Notes: a model not told the origin generated them from the sequence alone. Positions 6,694 to 14,116 are shown, counted from the stretch's first letter. The stretch is 20,150 nucleotides of DNA from an uncultured Lachnospiraceae bacterium (GCA_946533525.1 CAMNBW010000006.1:1-20150), one strand, 5' to 3'. A program made the numbers and translations.

Positions 6694-8109
6694 ATGAAGG
6701 AACGCACTTTTTCTGCAAAAATGGGTGTATTTATTCTCGGCATAGCCGGAAGCGTCATATACCTGTCTCTCATATTTAACAATAATCTATGGGTGGATGA
6801 GGCTTTCACCGCCTGCATTATCCGCGGCAGCTTTACCGAGATGCTTAGGGGAACGGTCTCCGATACCCTTCCGCCGTTTTACAATATATTCACCTGGATT
6901 TTGACCGCAGTCTTCGGCTACAGCTCATATATCATGAAGCTTTCTTCGGTAATTCCCATGATACTGCTGCTGCTTTGGCTCTCTCCTTTTCATATTTCCA
7001 GGCTGTACGGGGAAAAATGTGCGGCAGTATTTAATGTCTGCATTATCTGCGCTCCCCATTTGATCCATTACGGCGTGGAAATACGTCCATACAGTTGGGG
7101 GCTCTTCTTTGCAGCCGCAGCAGGGGTCTTTGCCCTTGAAGTGCTCGTGTCCGCCCCGTCGGATCTACGGAAAAATTATGCCGGCCTCATAGCTTTTTCA
7201 GCCCTGTCGGGCTATACCCACCAATACGCCCTTATTCCCTGTGCTTTTATCTGGCTGGCCCTCCTGCTCCAGGCTTTGCCGGCTTTTTCCGGCGGGAAAA
7301 ATTTCCTGCCTGCACGCCTTAAAGCCCTTGGCATCCTTGCAGCGGCGTATCTTCCGATGCTCGTCCTGACCATCCTGCAGCTAAGGCGGGCCGGGAGCTA
7401 TTTTTCCATGGAACCTTTGAGCCTACACTCATTTTTATCGGACCTGCGCTTCCCCTATGTCACCAATATAACCCCGGTATCCCTTGTATTACTGCTCTCA
7501 ATAGCGATATTGCTGGGTTTCTGCGTTATTTCGTCATTCAAAAACAAGCGTTTTTTAATTCCGCTTTTTCTGATGCTCCTCCCCTACCTTACCCTGGCAT
7601 TCGGTTATCTGTGTTCCGCCGCCGCGGGAGGAAACCTTTTCACCTCAAGGTACCTTGTGCCCTCCCTCGGGCTTTTCTGGCTTGGAGCTTCCATCGCCGC
7701 CACGGACAGCGAAGGGCTTTTTAACAATGTCACCTCCGGGCTCTTCCCCGTTATCATGCTCTCTTCCCTTATAGCCATATATCCTCAGGAATACCGGTCG
7801 GAATATGCCCCGGGAGCAGCCGCCATGACCGCTTATTTCGATGAAAATTTAAGCTCCGGGGACGGCTATATCATCTATGAGGACAAATATCAGATAGAGT
7901 TATGCATGAGATATTATTATCCTGAGCTGAAAAAATATGAGTGGGAAACCGCCGATGAATGCAGCGAAACACTATGGTACTTCGAAGTTCCGGGCTATGA
8001 AAATTATCTGGACGAGGCTGTGTCACACGGCTACGAAGCAGAGTTCGTCTCCAATATGAGCTTCGACAGATACGCCTTCACTTTGTATAAATTAAGAAAA
8101 ATACAGTGA
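6694..8109 (+). CDS. GT-C fold membrane glycosyltransferase (GT39/PMT-like)
   Basis: A 471-residue protein with roughly ten hydrophobic helices between residues 10 and 365 and a C-terminal soluble part of about 100 residues. The first extracytoplasmic loop carries WVDEAFT (Asp35-Glu36), followed by Asp57 in SDTLPPFYN. Later comes GVEIRPYSWG (Glu129, Arg131, Tyr133). These are the acidic and Arg/Tyr motifs of ArnT/PMT-type enzymes, which use polyprenyl-phosphate sugars on the outer face of the membrane. The acceptor is unknown; a cell-wall polymer or lipid is a fair inference. It is the only plus-strand gene, divergent from the ftsEX operon. The ATG is preceded by a -10 element and no ribosome site; the next in-frame ATG (6721) has AAGGAA but about 18 nt away, so 6694 is kept with some doubt. 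The 3' end faces the protease gene 27 nt away with no clear terminator between. Confidence 0.82.
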   Translation: MKERTFSAKMGVFILGIAGSVIYLSLIFNNNLWVDEAFTACIIRGSFTEMLRGTVSDTLPPFYNIFTWILTAVFGYSSYIMKLSSVIPMILLLLWLSPFHISRLYGEKCAAVFNVCIICAPHLIHYGVEIRPYSWGLFFAAAAGVFALEVLVSAPSDLRKNYAGLIAFSALSGYTHQYALIPCAFIWLALLLQALPAFSGGKNFLPARLKALGILAAAYLPMLVLTILQLRRAGSYFSMEPLSLHSFLSDLRFPYVTNITPVSLVLLLSIAILLGFCVISSFKNKRFLIPLFLMLLPYLTLAFGYLCSAAAGGNLFTSRYLVPSLGLFWLGASIAATDSEGLFNNVTSGLFPVIMLSSLIAIYPQEYRSEYAPGAAAMTAYFDENLSSGDGYIIYEDKYQIELCMRYYYPELKKYEWETADECSETLWYFEVPGYENYLDEAVSHGYEAEFVSNMSFDRYAFTLYKLRKIQ

Positions 8110-8136
8110 CCGAAATAAATCCGTTCAATATATAAA

Positions 8137-9042
8137 TCAGCGTCCGGCTTTACCGCTTTCCAGCGGGTTTATCCTTATGCAGGCAGCATCGGTTATAGGC
8201 TCGTTCGGCAGGCCGAATATCATCGTGTGCATTTTATCCTTCAGCACAGTCTTTGTGCCCGTGCCCGAATCCACGACATAAAACCCCAGAAGCTTTCCCG
8301 TCTTATCGCGTATAGTATTGGTTATCGCTATCCAGTGGTTGGAGGCAATATATTTCATGCCTACCGACTCCACTATCGCCCTGTCAAAATCCCACAGGAT
8401 GTTGCTGTCCACACATTCCACATAGACATAGCCGTTATCAATATCCTCCGCCATTGCCTCCACGTCCGGCACGCCCTTGGTTACCATCATGACCGCGTCT
8501 ACCCCGGCAACATCATCCTCCTCAAGCTCAATAGAGTTATCGCAGACATAGACTCCGCCCATGGAATACTCCGGCTGTTTAAAGACATTTTCCGCTATAT
8601 GGTTCATTGAGATCGAGTATTCCAGTATGTCGGTGCCGGCCACGTTGTTCAGGAAGGTTATAAGATACATCATCTGCTCAGGGCTCATTCCGCCAAGGTT
8701 CTCCTTGATGTCGCTCTGGGTAGTGCAGAGATTGTGATCTACCGCCATCTTCACCAGCATGTTTTCCGTATAATAGGAGGTGGAAAAAATATGGTTCATG
8801 GCGTTTGCAAGGGCCGCCTCTCCGCAGGTACCGGTATAACCGTATTGATTTATCCCCTGCATGGAGAATTCCCCGTGCTCAAAAAACCACGGACTGTCGC
8901 TCCGGATGGTCTCGTCAAACTTCTCGCTCCCCCTTAAGGCTCCTATTGCAAAGGATGCCCGGACCTCTCTCGGGACCGACGCCACTATAGCGATTATCAT
9001 AGCCATGCAAACAAATGCTCTGGCAAAGCTCTTTCCGATCAT
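8137..9042 (-). CDS. Secreted papain/C39-like cysteine peptidase
   Basis: A 301-residue exported protein of unrecognised specific family. The N terminus (MIGKSFARAFVCMAMIIAIV..VRA) is a signal peptide, probably cut near residue 29. The remainder reads as a papain-fold cysteine protease: Gln66 and Cys73 in QYGYTGTCGEAALANAMN, His236 in ASNHWIAIT and Asp258 in GFYVVDSGTG, in the correct Cys-His-Asp order. The best general match is to C39-like peptidases, which often process leader peptides or bacteriocins, but no ABC transporter is fused or adjacent. The frame is open back to a TTG at 9090, but this lies within the terminator hairpin upstream, so the ATG at 9042 is chosen. GAGGG lies 13 nt before it, rather far. 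Its neighbour upstream is a 78-aa protein gene on the same strand. Substrate unknown. Confidence 0.72.
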   Translation of the reverse strand: MIGKSFARAFVCMAMIIAIVASVPREVRASFAIGALRGSEKFDETIRSDSPWFFEHGEFSMQGINQYGYTGTCGEAALANAMNHIFSTSYYTENMLVKMAVDHNLCTTQSDIKENLGGMSPEQMMYLITFLNNVAGTDILEYSISMNHIAENVFKQPEYSMGGVYVCDNSIELEEDDVAGVDAVMMVTKGVPDVEAMAEDIDNGYVYVECVDSNILWDFDRAIVESVGMKYIASNHWIAITNTIRDKTGKLLGFYVVDSGTGTKTVLKDKMHTMIFGLPNEPITDAACIRINPLESGKAGR

Positions 9043-9049
9043 TCCAATT

Positions 9050-9082
9050 AAAAAACCCTCGTATCCATCATAGACACGAGGG
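9050..9082 (-). terminator. Intrinsic terminator after the 78-aa gene
   Basis: On the minus strand CCCTCGTGTC and GATACGAGGG form a 10-bp stem with one G-U pair and a 7-nt loop (TATGATG), followed by TTTTTT (9050-9055). It lies about 50 nt after the stop of the 78-aa gene and ends 7 nt before the ATG of the protease gene. It has no T tract on the plus strand, so it works in one direction only. Confidence 0.85.
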
Positions 9083-9095
9083 CTTCGCAAGTCAA
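9067..9095 (-). promoter_or_regulatory. Putative protease promoter overlapping the terminator hairpin
   Basis: On the minus strand TTGACT (9090-9095), exactly 17 nt, then TATGAT (9067-9072). Both hexamers match consensus at five of six bases. The -10 is the loop of the terminator hairpin. The expected transcript starts near 9060, about 18 nt before the protease ATG at 9042, with GAGGG at its very 5' end. Confidence 0.55.
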
Positions 9096-9133
9096 ATAAT
9101 TAGTGGTGCTATCATTTGGCATGAGATGGGCGT

Positions 9134-9370
9134 TTAGTTGCCATCCATCATGAAGTTCACGAGCTTATCAATATCAGCGGGCTCATAAGCCACGATCTCA
9201 AGCTCCTTTATAGTTCCGTCCGAAAAGATATTTGCCATCGAAACATACTGTGAAAGCTTTGACTTTAAATTAAGTCTGTCTCCCTCACCTGTAACCAGCT
9301 CAACCTTTCCGCTGCAGCTGTCAACTACCTTGAAAAACTTATCCACGTCATTAATGTTCTGAACCTTCAT
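9134..9370 (-). CDS. Conserved 78-aa small protein of unknown function
   Basis: A compact acidic 78-residue protein (MKVQNINDVDKFFKVVDSC...) with no signal peptide or membrane segment. It alternates short strand-like and helix-like stretches, including GKVELVTGEGDRLNLKSKL and a C-terminal ADIDKLVNFM. Similar small proteins occur in Lachnospiraceae genomes, to my recollection, sometimes under misleading names such as poly(A) polymerase; nothing here supports that activity. It is certainly expressed: a consensus promoter (9423-9451), AAAGGAG 7 nt before the ATG, and a strong terminator behind it make it a single-gene unit. A role with the adjacent secreted protease is possible but unproven. Confidence 0.8.
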   Translation of the reverse strand: MKVQNINDVDKFFKVVDSCSGKVELVTGEGDRLNLKSKLSQYVSMANIFSDGTIKELEIVAYEPADIDKLVNFMMDGN

Positions 9371-9422
9371 CTTTGTTCTCCTTTCATCTTAATTTCATGT
9401 TATTTAATATGCTTACGGATGC

Positions 9423-9451
9423 ATTATAAGCAATCAGGAACTTATTATCAA
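9423..9451 (-). promoter_or_regulatory. Promoter of the 78-aa gene
   Basis: On the minus strand TTGATA (9446-9451), a 17-nt spacer and TATAAT (9423-9428). The transcript would start near 9416, about 46 nt before the ATG. It is among the best sigma-A-like promoters in the window, suggesting abundant expression of a small protein. Confidence 0.8.
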
Positions 9452-9528
9452 CTCTAATCTTTCACATAAGTTTTGTTAAATCCAAAATTTTATTGTGTAT
9501 TTTGCACATATTTGGATGCTTATTTTTG

Positions 9529-9562
9529 TTAAAAACCCACAAAGCCCTTGACAGAGCCTTTG
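9529..9562 (-). terminator. Probable terminator after cvfB
   Basis: Immediately after the cvfB stop, the minus strand reads CAAAGGCTC, a short loop, and GGGCTTTG, giving an 8-bp stem with one bulged G and one G-U pair. TGGGTTTTT follows. The stem is imperfect and the T tract is set off by four bases, so it is a moderate-strength terminator. Confidence 0.55.
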
Positions 9563-9563
9563 G

Positions 9564-10394
9564 TCATCCGTTCCTTATAACCTCTGATTCCGTTATCTTT
9601 ATGAGCTTTTCCTTGAGCAGGTGTCCTATGGCTCTCTTAAACGCCGCCTTGCTCATTCCGGTCCTCTCTTTGATGAACCAGGGCTCGCTTTTCTCGTTAA
9701 AATCCAGCTTACCCCCGTTCTTATCCATCATTTCCAGGAGCCTGTCCGCATCGTCATTCATCTGCAGATAGGCCTTTTTATGCACCGACAGATCCAGCTT
9801 GCCGTCTTCCTTTACCCCTGCCACCCGGGCATGGATCCTGCTCCCGGCCTTTATATCCGGCGGAAGCTCCTTTTGCGGGATAAGGGCGGAATACCTGTTG
9901 TCAACCGCAACAAAGGCGCCGAAATTCCGGCTTATCTCATAGACAAGCCCCTCCACCTCGTCGTCCTTTCCGTAAGGAGCATCGAGGGAAAGGGTATCAT
10001 AGACCTTCATACTTGCCGCCAGACGGCCCGTTTTATCAAGGTACATTTTCACCAGAACCTCTTCCCCGAGACCCGGAGTATAGGTCTGCTCCTTGAAGGG
10101 AAGCAGAAGATCCCTCTCCAGTCCCATGTCCAGAAAAACTCCGGTCCTTGTAATATCCTTTACCTTAAGCATTGCCGCCTCGCCTATGGTAAGAAGGGGG
10201 CTGTTGACCGTAGCGATTATCCTGTCTTTTGAATCCAGATAGACGAATACCTCCAGCTCATGGCCTATATCCGCCCCTTTTGGCACCTGCTTAATCGGAA
10301 GCAGCACTTTTTCTTCCCCGCCGTCGGACAGATATACACCAAAATCGGTTTTTTTTGTTATCTTAAGCTTCTGAATATAGCCCGGTCTTATCAT
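9564..10394 (-). CDS. cvfB: CvfB-family S1-like RNA-binding protein
   Basis: A 276-residue cytoplasmic protein with the CvfB/YitL layout: three consecutive S1-like beta-barrel domains (about 2-65, 70-135, 140-205) and a C-terminal winged-helix domain (about 220-276). Typical segments are DFGVYLSDGGEEKVLLPIKQ, KDITRTGVFLDMGLERDLLLPF and the AFKRAIGHLLKEKLIKI wing. In Staphylococcus aureus CvfB binds RNA and affects virulence gene expression; in other Firmicutes it is a conserved RNA-binding protein of general, poorly defined role. Its length is normal. AGGAGA lies 8 nt upstream of the ATG. It is transcribed from a strong promoter at 10571-10599 through a leader of about 170 nt that holds two competing hairpins and a terminator-like stem, so it is probably controlled by transcription attenuation. 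Confidence 0.93.
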   Translation of the reverse strand: MIRPGYIQKLKITKKTDFGVYLSDGGEEKVLLPIKQVPKGADIGHELEVFVYLDSKDRIIATVNSPLLTIGEAAMLKVKDITRTGVFLDMGLERDLLLPFKEQTYTPGLGEEVLVKMYLDKTGRLAASMKVYDTLSLDAPYGKDDEVEGLVYEISRNFGAFVAVDNRYSALIPQKELPPDIKAGSRIHARVAGVKEDGKLDLSVHKKAYLQMNDDADRLLEMMDKNGGKLDFNEKSEPWFIKERTGMSKAAFKRAIGHLLKEKLIKITESEVIRNG

Positions 10395-10435
10395 ATATTG
10401 CTTCTCCTGTATTCTTAGGGACTAGAGACTGTTAC

Positions 10436-10484
10436 ACAAAAAGATTCTGCCACCTTGAGGATAGCAGAATCTTTTAATTTTTAA
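10436..10484. terminator. Bidirectional terminator-like hairpin in the cvfB leader
   Basis: AAAAGATTCTGC (10439-10450) and GCAGAATCTTTT (10464-10475) form a perfect 12-bp stem with a 13-nt loop. A T-rich tail is present in both directions: TTTTTGTGT on the minus strand, and TTTT continuing into AATTTTT on the plus strand. On the minus strand it lies about 40 nt before the cvfB ATG and downstream of the cvfB promoter. It can therefore stop the ABC permease transcript and also act as an attenuator for cvfB. Confidence 0.8.
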
Positions 10485-10485
10485 C

Positions 10486-10549
10486 GCCCCCGGCAAGAAT
10501 TTTTGCCAATTCGTATATTCAGAGAGATATAAGGGAGACCGCCGGGAGC
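10486..10549 (-). promoter_or_regulatory. Structured cvfB leader with mutually exclusive stems
   Basis: On the minus strand GCTCCCGGC (10541-10549) pairs with GCCGGGGGC (10486-10494), a 9-bp GC-rich stem with one G-U. A smaller stem GGCAA/TTGCC (10503-10507 with 10492-10496) uses three of the same bases, so both cannot form. This lies directly before the terminator-like hairpin, the layout of an attenuator. No known riboswitch class was recognised. Confidence 0.45.
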
Positions 10550-10570
10550 TCATGCTATTACATCGATAAA

Positions 10571-10599
10571 ATCATAACATTCAATTTATGATCCGTCAA
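10571..10599 (-). promoter_or_regulatory. Promoter of cvfB
   Basis: On the minus strand TTGACG (10594-10599), 17-nt spacer, TATGAT (10571-10576), each matching consensus at five of six bases. It begins 8 nt after the stop codon of the ABC permease gene. The transcript would start near 10564, leaving a leader of about 170 nt before the cvfB ATG. Confidence 0.78.
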
Positions 10600-10606
10600 C
10601 AAAAAA

Positions 10607-12838
10607 TCACTTTGCCTTTAGATCTGTTTTTACAAAATCTGGTATTTTGCCATTCCTAAAATACAGACTGTATGAAGCTACCCTGTTTCCGTAGCCCTCA
10701 GGCTTATAGCTGCTGTCCATTTTTACCACGACTTCATAGCTGTAGTCGAAGTAATTGGCGGATCTCCATTCCCAATCATTCCCGTCGCAGTGAGCCACGC
10801 TCATCATGGCACTGATACTGGCCGGATCCGTATATTCTTTCTCCCTTACCTCTTCATATTCATATTTAGTCTCATCATAATAATATCTGTTTACATTCGC
10901 ATCATAATAGACCGTTATGCTCCCTATCTGATCTTCAGGAAGAATCCCTTCGGTATAAAGCCCGTTATCGGATAGGAACTTAATAGTCCTCTTATATTCA
11001 GGGAAGATAGGGAAGCTTAAGTAATATGAGTTCATATCCGAAGCTACAGTATTATCCGGCGAATAATATACGGCTCCCACCGGATCGGATCTGTTGGCGA
11101 GCGTAAAGCAGTAATTTTCTTCAAGATCCTGCCTGAACGCCTCTATGAAGGCTCCGAACAGCTCTCCGTCTCCTTTAAACTGTGAACAGCCGGAATCGAA
11201 ATTCAGTTCCGAATACTCCCCTGCTGCCTTTGCAGTCTCGATGAAACCATCGTCGATGTTATACATGCACAGGCTGTATTCCGGACTTTTCGTTACCCTG
11301 TCCAGCATGGCCGGATCCGTACTCTCCGGTATCAGGATTGACCTGTATACCGTCTTGCCGTTTTTCATCCTGTACATGATAACTCTGTTCCAGGAATAAT
11401 CCATTTCCATAGGATCCTGCATGGTATCCTCGTAACGCGCAATGTCCAGACCTCTGTACATTCTGTCCCTGTCCACCTTAACCTGCTGTCCGTATCGGGC
11501 AATATCTTCGACCCCCTCTATATCCGAAAGATACATGTATTTCTCAAAATACTCTATCGTATCCATGGCAGTCCCGTCAGCTTCATAGTAATTTCTACCC
11601 ATTCCGTAGGTATCAAAGATCGCGCAGCTTGACACCTTTTCCGCGGCGGGAATATATGTTTCATAACCGGTAACATCAAATCTGTACCCAAGGATCACGG
11701 CTATTCCTATGATCGAAACAACCGCAATGTGCCAGGAATTTTTAAACAGAGCCTTGAAATCGCTTTCAAAAATTATCTCCGCGACGGCACAGATGATAGC
11801 TGCTGTCAGTATCATTCCTATAAATACTATCGCCACGGCTCCCTGAGTTACGCCGTCCATTACAACTCCGGTCAGGATGCAGGCCGCCACGCCGCAGACA
11901 AGCTTCAATATCCATTCAGCCTGCCTGAAAACTACGGAATGACCGGCACTTTCGGATTTTCTGTATTTATATGCAACCCAGGCCAGGACGGTAGCAACTA
12001 TTGCTATAACAAGTATTTTAATATCCGGTCCTACAGCCTTTTCAAGGTGGCGGTAGACGGACGCAATCCTGTATACAGAATCATCGGTATAATTTCTGGC
12101 AAAACGGTCAGCCGTTTCGATAAATATAAAGAACGGCGACGTCACTGTATTCCACACATCAAAGGATGCGAAATAAAACGTGGCCAGATATGTCTGGGAG
12201 CAAAGCTGGACAAGTCCTCTTATAACAACCTCGGCCGCCAGAAGGAATAAGCTTACCATTATGCCCATTATCAGCGTTCCGCTCACTATGGTTCCCAAAG
12301 CAGTTATGGAATATATCCCCAAAAACAGGAGGGACAGCTCTGCCAGTTCAACAAGTGCCTCGGCTACAAGGGCAAGACGAAAAACTCCCATTGCCCCGGC
12401 AACCAGAAATGCCAGGATATAGCCTGCTGCGTGAGTGCATAAGAACATCAGAAAGCCGTTTATATATATTTTTGCAAACATCGCGTTTCTCGTTATCGGC
12501 TGGGACTCATAAAAATCTATTGTCTGCCGGCGGTACAGATATGCAAAGCCCTGTATCGCGGTGATAAAAGCAAGGACCGTAACCGCAAGAAAGCTGAAGC
12601 TGTCAAAGCCCACCACTCTGCTGAAGTCATGTATCAGCACGCTCTTTAATGAGAGCTCAGGATACAGGCTTCCCAGTCTGTTTAAATCTCCGGTAAGTCT
12701 TACCACCGTCGTTATCGGGTACCAGATTATTGCCGAAAGGATATAAACAGCCAGGAGCCACTTTCTCCTCATAGTGATAGCCCATTGGCTCATACTGTTT
12801 AAATTTTTCTTATCCGATGATGAGTTTGCGAATGTCAT
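10607..12838 (-). CDS. ABC transporter permease with large extracytoplasmic C-terminal domain
   Basis: A 743-residue membrane protein, the likely partner of the ATPase encoded just upstream. About eight to nine hydrophobic helices occupy residues 25-385; FYESQPITRNAMFAKIYING (about 109-128) is a motif of bacterial ABC-2-type permeases found with YtrA-type regulators. Residues about 388-743 are soluble and rich in Tyr, Asp and Glu, and would lie outside the membrane. The frame is open to an ATG at 12877, but the ATG at 12838 (MTFANSSSDKK) is chosen because GGAGGTGG sits right before it. It overlaps the end of the ATPase gene by 29 nt. It is the last gene of the GntR-ATPase-permease operon. In Bacillus the related ytr system responds to cell-wall antibiotics; here the substrate is unknown. 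Confidence 0.85.
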   Translation of the reverse strand: MTFANSSSDKKNLNSMSQWAITMRRKWLLAVYILSAIIWYPITTVVRLTGDLNRLGSLYPELSLKSVLIHDFSRVVGFDSFSFLAVTVLAFITAIQGFAYLYRRQTIDFYESQPITRNAMFAKIYINGFLMFLCTHAAGYILAFLVAGAMGVFRLALVAEALVELAELSLLFLGIYSITALGTIVSGTLIMGIMVSLFLLAAEVVIRGLVQLCSQTYLATFYFASFDVWNTVTSPFFIFIETADRFARNYTDDSVYRIASVYRHLEKAVGPDIKILVIAIVATVLAWVAYKYRKSESAGHSVVFRQAEWILKLVCGVAACILTGVVMDGVTQGAVAIVFIGMILTAAIICAVAEIIFESDFKALFKNSWHIAVVSIIGIAVILGYRFDVTGYETYIPAAEKVSSCAIFDTYGMGRNYYEADGTAMDTIEYFEKYMYLSDIEGVEDIARYGQQVKVDRDRMYRGLDIARYEDTMQDPMEMDYSWNRVIMYRMKNGKTVYRSILIPESTDPAMLDRVTKSPEYSLCMYNIDDGFIETAKAAGEYSELNFDSGCSQFKGDGELFGAFIEAFRQDLEENYCFTLANRSDPVGAVYYSPDNTVASDMNSYYLSFPIFPEYKRTIKFLSDNGLYTEGILPEDQIGSITVYYDANVNRYYYDETKYEYEEVREKEYTDPASISAMMSVAHCDGNDWEWRSANYFDYSYEVVVKMDSSYKPEGYGNRVASYSLYFRNGKIPDFVKTDLKAK

Positions 12839-13715
12839 ATCCGACCACCTCCGTTTCACTGATAAATATTTCTTCAAGTGTCAGCGACAGGGTTTCAAAA
12901 AATACCGTGTCCACACCTCTGAATATCTCTTCCACCGATTCCCTGCTCCCTCTTACCGTATAGGTATGGAGACTTCCTCTGGTATCATGGATTAGTATTT
13001 CAAGCTTGTTTTCAACTTCCTTTATATCTGTGCCTTCCCTGAATACGCACTGGATCTTTTGAAGATTTAGCTTCATATCCTCTATATCCCTGGATAAAAG
13101 CACTCCTCCCTTGTGCAGAAGGCCCACATGGTCGCAGATGTCTTCCAACTCCCGCAGATTGTGGCTGGTTATTATAGGAGTGAATTCCCTGTTTTCCATA
13201 TCGTTTGCAAGAAGGCTCTTTGCCGCCTGCCTCATTACCGGATCCAGCCCGTCGAAGGTCTCATCACAGTAGAGATATTTTGTATTGGAAGCAATCCCCA
13301 GAAGGAGGGATAACTGCTTTTTCATTCCCTTCGAATATGTGGCTATCTTCGTTGTGGATGACAGGCCGAAGTTGGACATGAGCTTGTCAAACCTTTCGGT
13401 ATCAAAACCGGGATATATTCCTGCGTAGTACCTCTTCATATCCGCCGCAGTGGCGTTCGGGAAAAAGTATGCCTCATCCGGGATGAAGAATATCTTCTGC
13501 TTCACTGCCGGAGCGTCATATACCTTTTCTCCGTCTATCAGGACTTCTCCGCTGTCGGGGAGCAAGACCCCTGCCATCATTCTAAGAAGCGTACTCTTGC
13601 CCGCGCCGTTTGTTCCGATAAGTCCGAAGACCTGTTTTTCCTCTATGGTGAGGGTGATATTATCTACCGCATGTATCTCACCAAAGGATTTATTAATGCT
13701 GCTGATATTTATCAT
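12810..13715 (-). CDS. ABC transporter ATP-binding protein (YtrB-like)
   Basis: A 301-residue ABC ATPase: Walker A GTNGAGKST (34-42), signature in the non-consensus form YSKGMKKQL (127-135) usual for this exporter class, Walker B YLYCDET with Asp151 and Glu152, and switch His185 in ITSH. The extra roughly 80 residues after the core (about 215-301) form the C-terminal regulatory part of drug/lantibiotic-type exporter ATPases. GGGAGG precedes the ATG. The start overlaps the GntR gene stop by 4 nt (ATGA), and the 3' end overlaps the permease gene. It presumably drives the large permease. Confidence 0.93.
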   Translation of the reverse strand: MINISSINKSFGEIHAVDNITLTIEEKQVFGLIGTNGAGKSTLLRMMAGVLLPDSGEVLIDGEKVYDAPAVKQKIFFIPDEAYFFPNATAADMKRYYAGIYPGFDTERFDKLMSNFGLSSTTKIATYSKGMKKQLSLLLGIASNTKYLYCDETFDGLDPVMRQAAKSLLANDMENREFTPIITSHNLRELEDICDHVGLLHKGGVLLSRDIEDMKLNLQKIQCVFREGTDIKEVENKLEILIHDTRGSLHTYTVRGSRESVEEIFRGVDTVFFETLSLTLEEIFISETEVVGYDIRKLIIG

Positions 13716-14077
13716 GCCTCTTTCCTCCCTTCCCTCGCCCTATGCACCAGTTGGTCGATATTCATTCCGATCTCTTCCGCCTCGGAAAAAATCTCGCCCA
13801 GCCTTTCAACGAGTTCATCCTGTCTTACGTTCAAAAGATCTTCCTTTTCCTTCACAAAATTTCCCCTCCCCTTTACAGTATAAATAAAACCTTTTCTTTC
13901 CAGCTCCGCATATGCCTTTTGCACGGTATTCGGGTTTGTGGAAAGATCTATCGCGAGGCTCCTTACAGAAGGAAGCTGCTCATCTGTCTTGATTGCCCCC
14001 GATAATATCAGCCGCTTGTAATAGTCGGCTATCTGCTCGTATATCGGACGTGAATCCCTATAATCTATCGGCTTCAT
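13712..14077 (-). CDS. GntR-family transcriptional repressor, YtrA type
   Basis: A 121-residue regulator with an N-terminal winged helix-turn-helix (about 10-78: PIYEQIADYYKRLI, LPSVRSLAIDLSTNPNTVQK, GRGNFV) and a short C-terminal helical dimerisation part of about 40 residues. That short tail, with no effector-binding domain, is the mark of the YtrA subfamily, whose members repress their own ABC transporter operon. TAGGAGGT lies just before the ATG. A long perfect palindrome immediately downstream of its promoter is the expected operator. It is the first gene of a three-gene overlapping operon. Confidence 0.93.
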   Translation of the reverse strand: MKPIDYRDSRPIYEQIADYYKRLILSGAIKTDEQLPSVRSLAIDLSTNPNTVQKAYAELERKGFIYTVKGRGNFVKEKEDLLNVRQDELVERLGEIFSEAEEIGMNIDQLVHRAREGRKEA

Positions 14078-14087
14078 CTCTACCTCC

Positions 14088-14116
14088 TAACTGTACTATT
14101 ACTATTAGTACAGTTA
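14088..14116. promoter_or_regulatory. Palindromic operator of the GntR/ABC operon
   Basis: TAACTGTACTA (14088-14098) and TAGTACAGTTA (14106-14116) are perfect 11-base inverted arms around a 7-base centre. The palindrome covers the predicted transcription start, touches the last base of the -10, and lies between promoter and ribosome site of the GntR gene. This is the expected place for autorepression by a YtrA-type dimer. Confidence 0.85.

Noticed and set aside
9043..9090. TTG start at 9090 extending the cysteine protease by 16 residues
   Set aside because: The extension would be encoded by the terminator hairpin and would put hydrophilic residues before the signal peptide. There is no ribosome site before the TTG.
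9621..10232. 203-residue open frame on the plus strand
   Set aside because: Antisense to cvfB, with no recognisable domain.
10436..10549. T-box or known riboswitch in the cvfB leader
   Set aside because: The AAGGTGG in the loop only loosely recalls a T-box antiterminator. The rest of the T-box bulge sequence and a specifier stem are not present, and cvfB is not an aminoacylation-linked gene.
12839..12877. ATG at 12877 as start of the ABC permease
   Set aside because: The ATG at 12838 is preceded by GGAGGTGG at proper distance; the longer start would only lengthen overlap with the ATPase gene.
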